Source: Thiothrix sp.
GTDB lineage: Bacteria > Pseudomonadota > Gammaproteobacteria > Thiotrichales > Thiotrichaceae
Length of the DNA stretch: 64,000 bases
Reading direction: 5' to 3'
Assembly (NCBI GenBank): GCA_008015155.1
Contig: SSFA01000009.1
Span: forward strand, 124,001 to 188,000
Numbering within the stretch: the first letter of the stretch is position 1; every line of letters starts with the position of its first letter. The position numbers and the translations under genes were made by a program. This document shows positions 11,201 through 19,787 of the stretch, in pieces. The notes below the pieces were generated by a model, which did not search any database, was not told the origin of the DNA, and saw only the letters and a list, made by a program, of their open reading frames with translations.

Positions 11201-11465
11201 AGGTGCAGGCTACAACTTCCTCGGCTTTAATGATAGCGACTTAGACTCTGAAGGCTTCAATGTCCAAGGTGGCTATGTTGGCTTACAGATGAAAGCGGAT
11301 GAAGCCTTATTTGGCTGGTTGACTGGCGAAAAACCAGATTGCGCCCCGCGTTATATGGCAGGTCGTGATCAATTAAGCGAACCAGCTAAACGTGCTGAAG
11401 ATGATTGCAACAACAATAATAATGAAAAAAAGGCTGCGAATCATGAGCAACAACCTACTGAATAA
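5253..11465 (+). CDS. Giant OmpA-domain outer-membrane protein with DUF11 and SdrD_B-like modules (2070 aa)
   Basis: Exported protein: a Sec signal peptide (1-23, ending SQAATA) is followed by an N-terminal module (about 25-200) shared with the flanking paralogues and containing the calcium-type loop DENGNGQVDPGE. An SdrD_B/Cna-B-like module lies at about 370-425, a DUF11 module at about 495-625 (SIGELVSYTVKIRNTSSEDL), and a second SdrD_B-like module at about 640-700. An OmpA-like peptidoglycan-binding domain follows at about 785-900 (IHFDSGKAVIP, GHTDN, LSEARAKEV, NRRVEL), flanked by two Cys-rich segments (CPQ..QECAEP..QECTQKP and QQECKIRE..GCTTRT). Ig-like segments occupy about 1015-1230. 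From about 1233 alternating short strands suggest a large beta-barrel, followed by a polar Asn/Gln-rich tail. Likely role: outer-membrane anchor or export pore for the DUF11 subunits around it; this is inference. Confidence 0.8.
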   Translation: MLRILSALMLFLLLTVLSYSQAATAPGVEIRNQAEASYSYKTKNGTEIKATALSNVATLVVAPLLKVDQNQDQTQPAVVGKPVSFPHKITNTGNQSDYYLLSVENLTGDNGDLENIKIYLDENGNGQVDPGEREISKTDLLKPGESINVVVVGTVPSTSKPGDQFTIKLTSTSGNNPQVKDSDIDTVNIKQGAVLQLNQTGDVDCQVTQAVGDRSYHEISFINKGSAAPEERTVSVGGVPYKGVLIEEAIDSNYFTLLKQPAFFVQPSQGLTLVANTLGQWNFYSAWNGSSPVSKIAVLIPASYLAANQSGKLGYTLSVAKLPAEQTIFNQQATIDLNGDGTSDFQGNTVCNTLIADPIIKDRDGQDIEGTVFDSVELYGVRDAKIDLITVADNIVAKTVYSDNEGDFKFTGLEVGEYYIKTTPPSPHTFPSTHPPAEFTSTEYDQVREASYGLDGYQAAARAIAARENAGMISIVELSTSYTLDIPVDRPETPSTEIAIQKQASATAVSIGELVSYTVKIRNTSSEDLYNTIIRDLLPVGFKYINSTAKVDSNFISDPLLGSNGKTTQLEFRIGNFPAGSEITLTYITQATATANTSNGINTAQAIGYSATNTAISSPVASAQVQLQKTGVLADRAILFGRLALEKGCAIGTPEEQANGYPLAGVRLYMEDGTYVITDINGQYSLYGLQPGVHVLKIDQHTVPQGINFQVLDVAQAGDPDSRFVDLIPGDFYRADFTAGCPQVETRTVQECAEPVKKQVQECTQKPVISTSTEMATRTVKNPVQAIHFDSGKAVIPAEYLSKLNKVVQMTKDKQNVRFQFVGHTDNQRLKPATKEQFGTNQGLSEARAKEVADYVQQNLGQTIQVSVAGHGETQPIAGNDTPAGMAKNRRVELVMMYEEPVQKQVQQQQLQQECKIREVADERSAGCTTRTVTVDNPAINALLAKNKTTAQGWNSEVQSLDPANAENLQNLARFADKNGDISNGLMEAHRQQVKNQQENFASEHAAEIEQQTQEPAIPNPKEVVKTITTEQGKAGTWLWPLSDTSLDGRFMVVIRSEVDPTLLVNGKPVSTSQLGEQIVNKSAKAQVLAWYGVDLQEGMNEIKVVAKDAFGNERTLAEKTVKRPSAGVAIKLKVDGTLTADSGRSTVPVQIDILDVNNYPAKGTYFLTLEASDGSWAEPDIQDKVPGHQVKVTSGTRTVHLRSSGTSGEIKLRVSTGTLQSETDVAQIAEMRPLIAVGLLDLRAHTGYAKGYKSLGLTQLDDAADGTEFDGRSALFLKGKVRGDMHLTAAYDSAKDKEAELLRDINPDEYYRVYGDSSLRGFEAQSRSKLYVKLEKDRNSAMWGDYITDNDASSADIARVSRTLTGFNGIYDNGKTRMQLFAAQQDNLRGYEEIPGNGTAMHYQLQGHPIVRNSDIVEIITRDRGNIGLITKTEKLERFRDYSIDEVTGYITFHKVIPTLDDDLNPVAIRITYDRVEQGDDYLVAGVRLMHRFTDELSAGASYTKDDHATEGYDISGVFAQYKTADTEIQAGVSKMNHADGSEGGTAVRLQASKKWDETSRTQFTAVQADAGYTNSTGGVTADRRELKLTHEQKFGANLEGKAELTHSESLSTEDQRQTAELSATTKLDEWKLKGGVRHIRQSDANGQENINTAIVGVERGIKVFERNGNVKAEYEREIGGDSDRQRASIGAELEVNDKTKAYIRYEQADRLSSGTLAGAVDTSNNLVAGVKTQVLPSTELYSEYRIEGDISGEDVVAVNGAKSTFDLEKNLVVTPGIEFMNYDDNSEKSDSIAASVGLSDTRDPDAKKLLRLETRHSDDEDYYGLSGTYVQKLNETTTVMAQDDLRLQKYGDGRDDAMQNTLTLAAAHRPAGADNYNALYAYKWDKNDADNTNTHILSTQQHYRVNEDVDVSGRLGAKHQTLKSDASDSSSNAVLADGRVIWDINDRFSFDAHGGVLNSDSNTAYSLGAGIAFNVIDNVRLGAGYNFLGFNDSDLDSEGFNVQGGYVGLQMKADEALFGWLTGEKPDCAPRYMAGRDQLSEPAKRAEDDCNNNNNEKKAANHEQQPTE

Positions 11466-14076
11466 CCTGAGTCGTTTGATTCTGCTGTTGGTCATGAGCT
11501 TAGTGCTCATGCCTTTGCAGACCTGGGCACTGACTGCAGCGAATACGATGATTCGCAACCAAGCCAGTGCCACCTTTAAAGATGAAGCCGGTACCGCTTA
11601 CAGCGTAACCTCTAATATGGTGGAAACACTGGTACAACAAGTCGCTGGTTTAGAGTTAGTACAAACTCAAACTAAGCTGGCAACTAGTGGAGCCACCATT
11701 GATTTCCCTCATGTGGTAACTAATACGGGGAATGGTGATGATAGTTTCACTTTAGCCTCAACTGAAATGACAGGGGATGCTTTTGATTTCACGACAGTGA
11801 AATTCTATGCAGACGCCAATCAAGATGGCCAAGCTGATGATCTCAGTAGTCCGATTACACAAACACCACTATTGAAATCGGGTGAAAGCTTCTCTTTTGT
11901 AGCAGTTGCTGATGTACCAGCAGGCTTAAGTGATGCAGCAACCGGCCAATACACTTTGACTGCAGCCAGTGCTTTCACTCCAACCACACAAAAAACTAAT
12001 ATTGACACTGCTGAAGTGAATAGTAGTGCCGTTTTAGATGTCACCAAATCAATGAGCGCCACACAAGGTATGGCTGGTAGTGGTAATTACACAGTCACTT
12101 TGCGCTATCACAATACCAGTACCTTAGATGCTAGCAATGTCACCTTGATTGATGCCCTACCAACTGGCATGACTTATGTTGCTAATAGTGCGCGTTGGAG
12201 TGAAAGTGGTTCCACCATTCTCAGTGACGCTAATCCTAGTGACGCACAAGGTAGTATACCCACCCTTACTTATTGTGCTTATGACAATAGCTGCACAGGT
12301 TTACCAGAAGCAACCCATGATGCAGATACCAATAGCACCAACCAAGTTACGGCCATTATCAGCCAAGTTGCTGCAGGTATAACAGGCGAGCTACGCTTTG
12401 AAGTGAAAATCGCGGCCAACGTGCCCGCCTCCGTACTGACTAATACTGGTGAATTCTTATTTAATGACGGTACGGTAACTACGCCGAGCTTCAATACCAA
12501 CTCTGTAAAATTTGAAGTTTTACAAGATGTGGGTGTTGTGACTAATGGTAGTGTATCGAATAGCACTGATGGTACTAGCGAACCGATTCTAGTAGCCAGC
12601 ATTCCTCAAGGTGGCACTGCTGTTTTCAAAGACTATGTGTGGAATAAGGGTAATGGCGTTGATAGCTTTGATTTAAGCTTGAGCAATAGTAACTTCCCTG
12701 TAGGTACTGTCTTGCATCTGTTCCAAGCGGATGGCAATACTCCACTATTGGATACCAATGGCAATGGCATTCCAGACACTGGCAATTTAGACCCGAACAC
12801 TAATGCTTTAATTGTGATTAAAGCGACTTTACCAGCCAGTGTGAGCGGTGGCACGCCGTATTCAGTCACCTTAAATGCCAGTTCATTTAAGGATAATAGC
12901 CAAACTAACCCAGCGATTAATACCTTAAATGGGATTGGTGTTAGTGCCGTGGACTTAACCAACAATGCTAGCTTAGGCCAATCCGGCGTTTTAGGTGTGG
13001 GTGCAGGCCCAGAGGCGGCTGCCGTCATTACCAATACTGCGATGCCCGGCACCAAAACTCAGTTTGTCTTATATGTGAATAATGCAAGTACCGTGGCTGA
13101 TAGCTTCAACCTGCAAACTAGTACGGATAGCAGCTTTGCGAGTATTGCGCTCCCTGCAGGTTGGGCCGTGCGCTTCTTAGATGAGCAAGGCAAAGCCATT
13201 ACTAATACCGGACCGATTGCAGCCGGTGCCAACAAACGGATTTTTGCTGAAGTTTCAGTCCCTGCTAAAGCCAGCAATAGCGTCGTTGATTTGTACTTTC
13301 GGATCCTTTCACCGACTACTGGTGCGAGTGACATCAAGCATGATGCTGTTGCCGTGGGTGCGGTCACTGATCTAGTCTTATATCCTGATCATACGGGGCA
13401 AATCCTGCCCGGTGGCTCGATTGTCTACTCGCATTGGTTGAGCAATCAAGGCAATGTAGACAAAGCCAATATCAATCTAACAACTAGTGATGAACAAACT
13501 GGCTGGACTTCACTCTTATATGCGGATACGGACGGCGATGGTGTCTTAAGTGGTGGGGATCAACGCTTAAGTAACCTAGGGAATTTAGCAGCGGGCGAGA
13601 CGATTCTTATCTTTGCTAAAGTATTAGCTGCTTCAGATATTCAACTCGGTATTGCCAACTTAACTACTGTAAAAGCAACTTGGGATGGTGGTGCTTCCAG
13701 CACTCAAGCGCTAGATGTCACTACCACGAATAGCTCAGATGTCTCTATTCGTAAACAGCAAGCTTTAGATAGTAACTGCGATGGCACGCCCGAAACTAGC
13801 TTCACCCATGCTTTATTTACGGCTGAACCAAAGCAATGTGTGATTTATCAGTTGATCGCGACGAATACTGGCGCTGAGGAAGTACGGAATGTGCGTATTC
13901 AAGATGCTACACCTGCTTATACTAGTTTTTATATCACTGGTGGTTTACCTATTTTGAGCCAAGGTACATTAGCAACCATGATCAGTCATGGTGGGCATGG
14001 TGATATTATAGGCTTGATGGGAACTTTACCAGCGGGTGCGAGTGCTACCATGACCTTTAGCATTCGGATCGAATGA
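11443..14076 (+). CDS. Secreted DUF11-repeat surface protein, paralogue of the 988-aa protein (877 aa)
   Basis: The start is placed at ATG 11443, preceded at 9 bases by AAAGG and followed directly by a signal peptide (MSNNLL...MPLQTWA). A longer frame opens at 11392 but would add 17 residues with no ribosome binding site. The gene overlaps the end of the 2070-residue gene by 23 bases, implying translational coupling. Mature N-terminal residues (AANTMIRNQASATF...) match the same module in the 988- and 2070-residue proteins. Internal DUF11 modules show TNTGNGDDSFTL and NKGNGVDSFDL signatures, with loops DANQDGQADD, DTNGNGIPDTG and DTDGDGVLSG. The C-terminal module carries the paired Cys residues (SNCDGT ... 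KQCVIYQ) seen in the 988-residue paralogue. Probably an extracellular structural subunit. Confidence 0.8.
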   Translation: MSNNLLNNLSRLILLLVMSLVLMPLQTWALTAANTMIRNQASATFKDEAGTAYSVTSNMVETLVQQVAGLELVQTQTKLATSGATIDFPHVVTNTGNGDDSFTLASTEMTGDAFDFTTVKFYADANQDGQADDLSSPITQTPLLKSGESFSFVAVADVPAGLSDAATGQYTLTAASAFTPTTQKTNIDTAEVNSSAVLDVTKSMSATQGMAGSGNYTVTLRYHNTSTLDASNVTLIDALPTGMTYVANSARWSESGSTILSDANPSDAQGSIPTLTYCAYDNSCTGLPEATHDADTNSTNQVTAIISQVAAGITGELRFEVKIAANVPASVLTNTGEFLFNDGTVTTPSFNTNSVKFEVLQDVGVVTNGSVSNSTDGTSEPILVASIPQGGTAVFKDYVWNKGNGVDSFDLSLSNSNFPVGTVLHLFQADGNTPLLDTNGNGIPDTGNLDPNTNALIVIKATLPASVSGGTPYSVTLNASSFKDNSQTNPAINTLNGIGVSAVDLTNNASLGQSGVLGVGAGPEAAAVITNTAMPGTKTQFVLYVNNASTVADSFNLQTSTDSSFASIALPAGWAVRFLDEQGKAITNTGPIAAGANKRIFAEVSVPAKASNSVVDLYFRILSPTTGASDIKHDAVAVGAVTDLVLYPDHTGQILPGGSIVYSHWLSNQGNVDKANINLTTSDEQTGWTSLLYADTDGDGVLSGGDQRLSNLGNLAAGETILIFAKVLAASDIQLGIANLTTVKATWDGGASSTQALDVTTTNSSDVSIRKQQALDSNCDGTPETSFTHALFTAEPKQCVIYQLIATNTGAEEVRNVRIQDATPAYTSFYITGGLPILSQGTLATMISHGGHGDIIGLMGTLPAGASATMTFSIRIE

Positions 14077-14099
14077 GTCTATATATTAACTGTTGAAGG

Positions 14100-14121
14100 G
14101 ACGAGCTTTAAGAGGCTCGTC
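14100..14121. repeat. Hairpin after the 877-aa gene
   Basis: GACGAGC (14100-14106) and GCTCGTC (14115-14121) form a perfect 7-bp stem with an 8-base loop. No T-tract follows, so it is not a classical terminator. It may stabilise the 3' end of the upstream mRNA. Confidence 0.45.
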
Positions 14122-14133
14122 CTCAAACTGAAA

Positions 14134-14214
14134 CTCTGTTTACAGTGGACTCTTTCTGGACAACTTAAAGCAGGTTCTACTGGAGAAGTAAGCTATGAGG
14201 TTCAAGTGGAGTAA
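14134..14214 (+). pseudogene. Fossil C-terminal DUF11 module fragment
   Basis: Translation of 14140-14214 gives LQWTLSGQLKAGSTGEV, then SYEVQVE and a stop. This matches the last residues of the 1805-residue protein (LDWTFSGQLKAGSKGEV, AYEVTVE, stop) at 19 of 24 positions, including the stop position. No start codon, signal peptide or preceding module exists in the 64 bases back to the 877-residue gene. The stretch is therefore a leftover 3' end of a deleted or recombined paralogue. The frame from 14077 to 14214 is open and is the same frame as the preceding gene, so a readthrough product would carry this tail. Confidence 0.75.
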
Positions 14215-14224
14215 AATTAAGCTA

Positions 14225-14263
14225 AGGATATTCAGGAATAGTTTAGCTGTTTTTGAATATCCT
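14225..14263. repeat. Perfect 10-bp inverted repeat
   Basis: AGGATATTCA (14225-14234) and TGAATATCCT (14254-14263) are perfect inverted copies around a 19-base loop. The repeat lies just after the fossil module and before the terminator at 14286. It could be part of a 3' processing structure or a scar of the rearrangement. Confidence 0.5.
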
Positions 14264-14285
14264 CAATAAAAGCTTACCTAGCCTG

Positions 14286-14316
14286 ACTATGCCTATGAAA
14301 TAGGCATAGTTTTTTA
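14286..14316 (+). terminator. Strong rho-independent terminator
   Basis: ACTATGCCTAT (14286-14296) and ATAGGCATAGT (14300-14310) form a perfect 11-bp stem with a 3-base loop and end in a run of six T. It separates the upstream DUF11 genes from the 1805-residue gene, which must therefore have its own promoter in 14317-14357 or rely on readthrough. Confidence 0.85.
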
Positions 14317-14357
14317 ATCATCAGCATCATAATAAAAATTATAAGGTAGCCCCAGCA

Positions 14358-17300
14358 ATGACTGCTATCCTAGCTCGCGACATCTATCTAGTTATCCAGA
14401 AGTATATTAATCAGCACTTTTTTTCAAAACTGCTAGTCATCGTCCTGAGTGTCACTGGCAGCTATGCATACGCACTGCCTGATCTTAGTCTAGGTCTGTT
14501 TGGGCCAGGTATCCAAGATGGGACAGCACCTTTTAATGAAGATGGGAACTGTAGTAGTGCCACCGCAAAAGCAGCCGCTGGCGACGACTGTGGAGAAGCT
14601 AATAATCAGGTTCGTACTCAAGATAGCGTCATTTTTAACTGGTCAATCACCGCCAGCAATTACACACCGGGCCAAACTAACCCTAAAAACGTTGTTCTAG
14701 AGCAAATTCTGCACCCCGGTGTGAATGCTAAGCTATCTTTTGCACGTATACCGGCACGTTGTCTACCGGCTGGTGGTGGTGGTACTAATCCACCCTCTTC
14801 GCTCACCACTCAAACCAATGGCGATATTAAGCTGACCTGTAACTTGGGTGAGCTTACTGATGGTGGGCAAATTTCCTTCTCCACTTTTGCTAAAATTTCT
14901 GGTCTATCATGGAATGGTTCTACGTTTACCAGTAGCCAACGTCTGTACTCGAATGACGATACAGGTAACCCTAATGCTAATAGCGATACGCTCCCTACCG
15001 TAGGGCCATTCGACATCTCGGCACGTCCGATGGTGGATTTAAGCAGCAGTGGCTTTCGTGGTTATTATCTATATGGTGATCGTGATGTCGGCCAAGGTTT
15101 AGAACCCGGTTACTATACTTGGGTCAATATGCGTCTGGCTTCACCGCAGAAATCAGGCACAGAAGCAATTAAACAACCCTTTACTTATACCTTTGACCTC
15201 TCTGCTACCAAAGCCGCTGTAAATGGCGTTGATTATACCAACTCAGGTTTTGAGTACCACATGGTCGATTGTTATTACAACAGCATTGGCTGGGGTGATA
15301 ACTTATATGGGCGTGAGGCTTATGGTGCTTCTGACCTCACAACCTATCCTTTAGAGAAAAAGGTCATTGAATCGGGCACTTGTAATTTTAGTCGCGCTAA
15401 TCCAGCCAATATCTCCTCACCTTATACCATGTCTATTAGTGGCACTGATCTATCCGGTACACGCTATCCTACGCAAACCATTGGAGGCACTAGTTTATCG
15501 GCAGGGCCTTATTACTATATGGACATGCTGGCACGGTTTTTTATCCCTATGCGGGTCATTGACAATGCTGATGGAGTGATGGATGGGAAAGGTAGTATCT
15601 ATATCAAGAATATTCTCGGCAACTTTAGCCCAGAGGGGATTTCCGGTGCTAAGAACTATAACGGCCTTGAAGAACCGGGCTTTAATGGTAATCCGATGCC
15701 GGGTGGAACCATCAGCAATAATATTGCACAGCCCTATAATTACTATCTAACCACTCAAGGCTCATGGGCACACTATGCCTTCCCCCAAGATAATGATGCC
15801 GGAACCGGTTATAGCTATTTTGCACCGAATGATTCGCACTCTGGTCAAGGATTAGTGCCCCCCGGTAAAGCTTTCGCCAGTGTTTTACATTTTGGTAATA
15901 ATGGCTCTAATAACCTTTCTCATCCACGCGCCTGTAACGTATTTGATAATAGTACCTTAAAACTCGTCGACCGTAGTTCTTTTGGTGCGACCGCAGGCAC
16001 TTATGCTTATGTAGGGACGTATAATGCGAGTGGTTTCAATGCCACTAATTATCTTGTTGAGTACGGTCATATTGACCTGACAGGCGATGACCCGATTGAC
16101 AAAAACGGTGATGGCACACCCGATTATAATAATCAAACAGGGCGTTATGAAGGTAAATGGGATGTCCAAGGCTTAGCACGCTGTAATGATAATGCCACTG
16201 TTTGGAAGACCGATCCGACTCAAGTCGGCTCAGGCATAGATGATGTCAACATAGTTAGAGTACGCCTAAAAGATAGCGTTCAAGACAGCGTCAAGTTAGC
16301 CAGCGCCCAATATATTCGCTTTGTGACCCCCTTAGCAGCTCGCAATAATTTTTATCAAGGCCCGCATGATGGTGAACTGATCCCAATGGGTACTGTCATG
16401 GCTACCTTTGGTAGTGTGCGCACCGACGAATACTGGGGCGGTATTTGGACGCCCGATAATATCCGTCCTTATAAACCCTCTCCTGAAACCGGTGTCTATG
16501 ACGGTGATCGCGTTACTTTGGCACGTACCTCCACTCGTTTAGATTCAGAAACCCTCGTTCCTGTAGCGACTCCCGGCAATACAGCGAGCACTCTGGCAGG
16601 TAATCAAATTGTTTGGAAAGTGAATACAGCGATTCAAAGCTTATTAAGCACACCACCACAAGAAACCGGTGTAAAAATTATTGCTGAATTGCCCCCCGAG
16701 GTCAGTTACAACCAGAGTTGCACTACTAGCTATACCAATGCTAGTGGTACAGTGATTGGCACACCGGCTCATTTAGTCGAGTTTAATACGGATCGAAATG
16801 GCCTTGCTAAAGCTGGCTATACACGCTTGATTTGGAATTTAGGGACAGTAACTGCGGATGTCGCGATTCCACCTCGAGTGATTTGCACTGACAGTGACCC
16901 CTTGGCAAAAAACAATACCAGTGTGGTAGGCTATTTTGAAATTCGGGGTGATACACTGATCTCTCCGTTATCCCAACGCAGTGATACACACACGATTACT
17001 TTGGAACAGATTGGCAGTATCCAACTTTCCAAGAAAGTAGACACTAGTTTAGACAATCAAAATGATAGTCAAATTTATACCTTGAGCTGGGCAAACTTTG
17101 CCGAGTCATTTAGCATTGCAGCTCCAACTGTGATTGATGTCTTACCCTATAATGGAGATGCAACCGCAACGAGTACTGAACGTAGCCCTGCATCCAATTT
17201 TGTAGGTACTCTCACTCTACAACAAGCTCCTACCACGACTTGGATGGATGGCTCGGTACCTAGTGGTACAGAGGCGAGCATGGGAACTTGGTATTATACC

Positions 17301-19775
17301 AACGACACACCTAGTAATATTAATTCTAATCCTGATCAAAATACGTCAAATTGGTGTTTAGAGAGCAATTTTGGTAGTGGTGCTGCTGGCTGCCCCAACA
17401 GCTTTGCGAATGTTACTGCCCTAAAATTTGTGTCTAATTACGCCTTAGAAAAGGATGGGCATCCACGCCAAGGGATGAAGGCGACCCTAAGTCTACAAGC
17501 CAGCAATAATAACCCTGGAAATCGCTATACGAATCGTTTTGCTTTTGACACCTCGTCTTTACCAGCCGCCCAATTCCTGCGCTCTAATAATGAAACGGTG
17601 TATATTGCGAGTTATTCATTAGGTGATTATTTATTCAGTGATAATAACCATAACCAAAAGTTTGATGCTGGGATTGATAAGCCCGTCCCTGATGGTGTTA
17701 CGGTAAATCTACATAAAGCAGATGGTACGCTGGTGCAGGGCACTACCACTGGTCTACAAAAATCCGGACGCTATTTATTCAATCTACTGGCAGCAGGCGA
17801 TTATTATGTCGAGATTCCAGCCAGTGAATTCCAAACGGGAGGCAAATTAGCTGGCTGGGATATTGATCTTAATAGCGCACCTGCGACTAATGACATCAAT
17901 GAAGTTAATAATCAAGACGGTTACAAAACGGGTGCACCTGCAAGTGTGGGGATTCGTTCTAATACTATTACTTTATCTGCGACCCCGCCCCTGCCCGGTC
18001 AAGTTCCGAAAGGAGATGAGCCGATTGGCGATAACACGGCGAGCCTTACGGATAGCACAGGTGACGACTTCTCTAACTATACCCTTGACCTAGGCTTGAC
18101 ACCTATTTATGACTATGGCGATGCACCCATCAGTTATGGAGTGGCTGCGCATATTCAACAAGGATTGCCAGCACCCTATATTGATGTAGTGAGTCCTGAT
18201 GCTGAAGCGACTAGCGCTCATTCCGCCGATGCAAAGGGTGATGGTAATGATGAAAGTTCACTGACTGAATTCCCAGCTTGGGAAGTTGGCAAAAAATGTA
18301 GCGGCTTATTATCAACTGGACAGTTTGGTACGGTACAAATGACAGCTACTAGCTATTGCTTGACGGTGAAGGCATCGAACCCAACAGCTAAAGCCGCTCA
18401 ACTCATCGCTTGGCTCGACTTCAATAATAACCAAATATTTGACGAAAGTAGTGAGCGCTCAGTAGTTGTCTTGAATAACAACAGTGCTGATGATGCGACG
18501 CAAGGTAATGTGCCCGCCAATAGTTTAAACAAACTCATTGTTTTGCAATGGACGGGCGTTACCCCCCCGACGGGCAGTTCTATTTTCGCTCGGTTAAGGA
18601 TTACTACTGATCCTGACTTTAAAACCACGACCTTAACCAGAAGTACCGAGGTGGCCGCTGATGGTGAGGTGGAAGATTATCAATTTCCCCTCAGTTTAGG
18701 TTATCCAGTCAGCGGACGGGTTTATCATGATAAGAATGTGAATGGGGTAAGTGATAGTAACGAGCCGGGCTTAGAGGATATTACGGTGGTATTGCTGAAT
18801 ACTAGTACCAACACTTGTGTGAGCGTCAAGACCGATGCACAAGGCAAGTATACATTTAATCAGGTGGCAGCCGGTACTTACCGACTCTATGAAGCAGCTA
18901 ATGCTCAGACTCCCCCAATATGTGATATCAGTACTGCGCGCGATCCAAACCATTATCTATCTTCAACCGCTAATGTCTTAGCAAACTTTACAGTGAACGC
19001 CCCCGTCACTGATAAAAACTTTGGTGATGTGAAACTGCCTAGCTTCACCCTTGATAATGAGCAAACAACCAATCCGGGTGGTAGTGTATTGCATCAACAC
19101 ATTTTCCAAGCAGCCACCGAGGGTAGCGTGGTGTTTAGCGTGAAACAAGCTAGTTCTAATCCAGCCAGTTTAACCTGGGGAATTACTTTCCATCTGGATA
19201 ACGATTGTGATGGGCAGTTAAGTGGTACCGAACCTGCCTTAACGGCTAGCCTAACCGTCACTGCCGGGCAGAAAGTTTGCATACTCACTAAAGTCTTAGC
19301 GCCCACCAATGCTAGCGATGGGGCTACTCACTTGGCTGAAATCCAAAGCAGCTTTACCTTTGGTAATGGCAGCTTAATTAGTACACCGAATCTACAAGTT
19401 CATACTGACCTCACGACAGTGATCGACACGACAGTCACCGATCCAAGCGAAGGTAAAGGTAAGCTCAGTTTAGTAAAATCAGTCTGGAATGTGACACGCA
19501 ATATTAATGGTAATGTCGCCCTACCCGGAGAAAAACTTCGCTATAGCATTCGCTATGAGAATATTGGCACTGGCTTATTGAAAGAATTAATTGTGCATGA
19601 TTCGATACCAGAGTTCACACAAATGGTCACCAACTCGCAACAATGCATCACCACACCGCCTGAGCTTAACGCCTGCACACCTACGCGTACTGGACAAAGC
19701 TTAGATTGGACGTTTAGTGGTCAGCTTAAGGCCGGATCAAAAGGCGAAGTAGCTTATGAGGTAACGGTGGAGTAA
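14358..19775 (+). CDS. Giant secreted protein with SdrD_B, GEVED and DUF11 modules (1805 aa)
   Basis: An N-terminal hydrophobic segment at about residues 24-38, ending SYAYA, is the export signal; the 23 residues before it are unusually long for a Sec signal. Residues about 40-880 are a large beta-rich region I cannot assign. A DUF11-like module follows at about 885-935. An SdrD_B/Cna-B-like module is at about 1084-1160 (GDYLFSDNNHNQKFDAG), then a GEVED domain at about 1250-1440 (DYGDAPISYG ... DGEVEDYQFPL). A second SdrD_B module lies at about 1450-1515 (GRVYHDKNVNGVSDSNEPGL), and a final DUF11 module ends the protein. The Dx[DN]xDG-type loops suggest calcium binding. Likely an extracellular adhesin or matrix protein. 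It closes the surface-protein cluster. Confidence 0.78.
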   Translation: MTAILARDIYLVIQKYINQHFFSKLLVIVLSVTGSYAYALPDLSLGLFGPGIQDGTAPFNEDGNCSSATAKAAAGDDCGEANNQVRTQDSVIFNWSITASNYTPGQTNPKNVVLEQILHPGVNAKLSFARIPARCLPAGGGGTNPPSSLTTQTNGDIKLTCNLGELTDGGQISFSTFAKISGLSWNGSTFTSSQRLYSNDDTGNPNANSDTLPTVGPFDISARPMVDLSSSGFRGYYLYGDRDVGQGLEPGYYTWVNMRLASPQKSGTEAIKQPFTYTFDLSATKAAVNGVDYTNSGFEYHMVDCYYNSIGWGDNLYGREAYGASDLTTYPLEKKVIESGTCNFSRANPANISSPYTMSISGTDLSGTRYPTQTIGGTSLSAGPYYYMDMLARFFIPMRVIDNADGVMDGKGSIYIKNILGNFSPEGISGAKNYNGLEEPGFNGNPMPGGTISNNIAQPYNYYLTTQGSWAHYAFPQDNDAGTGYSYFAPNDSHSGQGLVPPGKAFASVLHFGNNGSNNLSHPRACNVFDNSTLKLVDRSSFGATAGTYAYVGTYNASGFNATNYLVEYGHIDLTGDDPIDKNGDGTPDYNNQTGRYEGKWDVQGLARCNDNATVWKTDPTQVGSGIDDVNIVRVRLKDSVQDSVKLASAQYIRFVTPLAARNNFYQGPHDGELIPMGTVMATFGSVRTDEYWGGIWTPDNIRPYKPSPETGVYDGDRVTLARTSTRLDSETLVPVATPGNTASTLAGNQIVWKVNTAIQSLLSTPPQETGVKIIAELPPEVSYNQSCTTSYTNASGTVIGTPAHLVEFNTDRNGLAKAGYTRLIWNLGTVTADVAIPPRVICTDSDPLAKNNTSVVGYFEIRGDTLISPLSQRSDTHTITLEQIGSIQLSKKVDTSLDNQNDSQIYTLSWANFAESFSIAAPTVIDVLPYNGDATATSTERSPASNFVGTLTLQQAPTTTWMDGSVPSGTEASMGTWYYTNDTPSNINSNPDQNTSNWCLESNFGSGAAGCPNSFANVTALKFVSNYALEKDGHPRQGMKATLSLQASNNNPGNRYTNRFAFDTSSLPAAQFLRSNNETVYIASYSLGDYLFSDNNHNQKFDAGIDKPVPDGVTVNLHKADGTLVQGTTTGLQKSGRYLFNLLAAGDYYVEIPASEFQTGGKLAGWDIDLNSAPATNDINEVNNQDGYKTGAPASVGIRSNTITLSATPPLPGQVPKGDEPIGDNTASLTDSTGDDFSNYTLDLGLTPIYDYGDAPISYGVAAHIQQGLPAPYIDVVSPDAEATSAHSADAKGDGNDESSLTEFPAWEVGKKCSGLLSTGQFGTVQMTATSYCLTVKASNPTAKAAQLIAWLDFNNNQIFDESSERSVVVLNNNSADDATQGNVPANSLNKLIVLQWTGVTPPTGSSIFARLRITTDPDFKTTTLTRSTEVAADGEVEDYQFPLSLGYPVSGRVYHDKNVNGVSDSNEPGLEDITVVLLNTSTNTCVSVKTDAQGKYTFNQVAAGTYRLYEAANAQTPPICDISTARDPNHYLSSTANVLANFTVNAPVTDKNFGDVKLPSFTLDNEQTTNPGGSVLHQHIFQAATEGSVVFSVKQASSNPASLTWGITFHLDNDCDGQLSGTEPALTASLTVTAGQKVCILTKVLAPTNASDGATHLAEIQSSFTFGNGSLISTPNLQVHTDLTTVIDTTVTDPSEGKGKLSLVKSVWNVTRNINGNVALPGEKLRYSIRYENIGTGLLKELIVHDSIPEFTQMVTNSQQCITTPPELNACTPTRTGQSLDWTFSGQLKAGSKGEVAYEVTVE

Positions 19776-19787
19776 CAGGTGAAGAAT

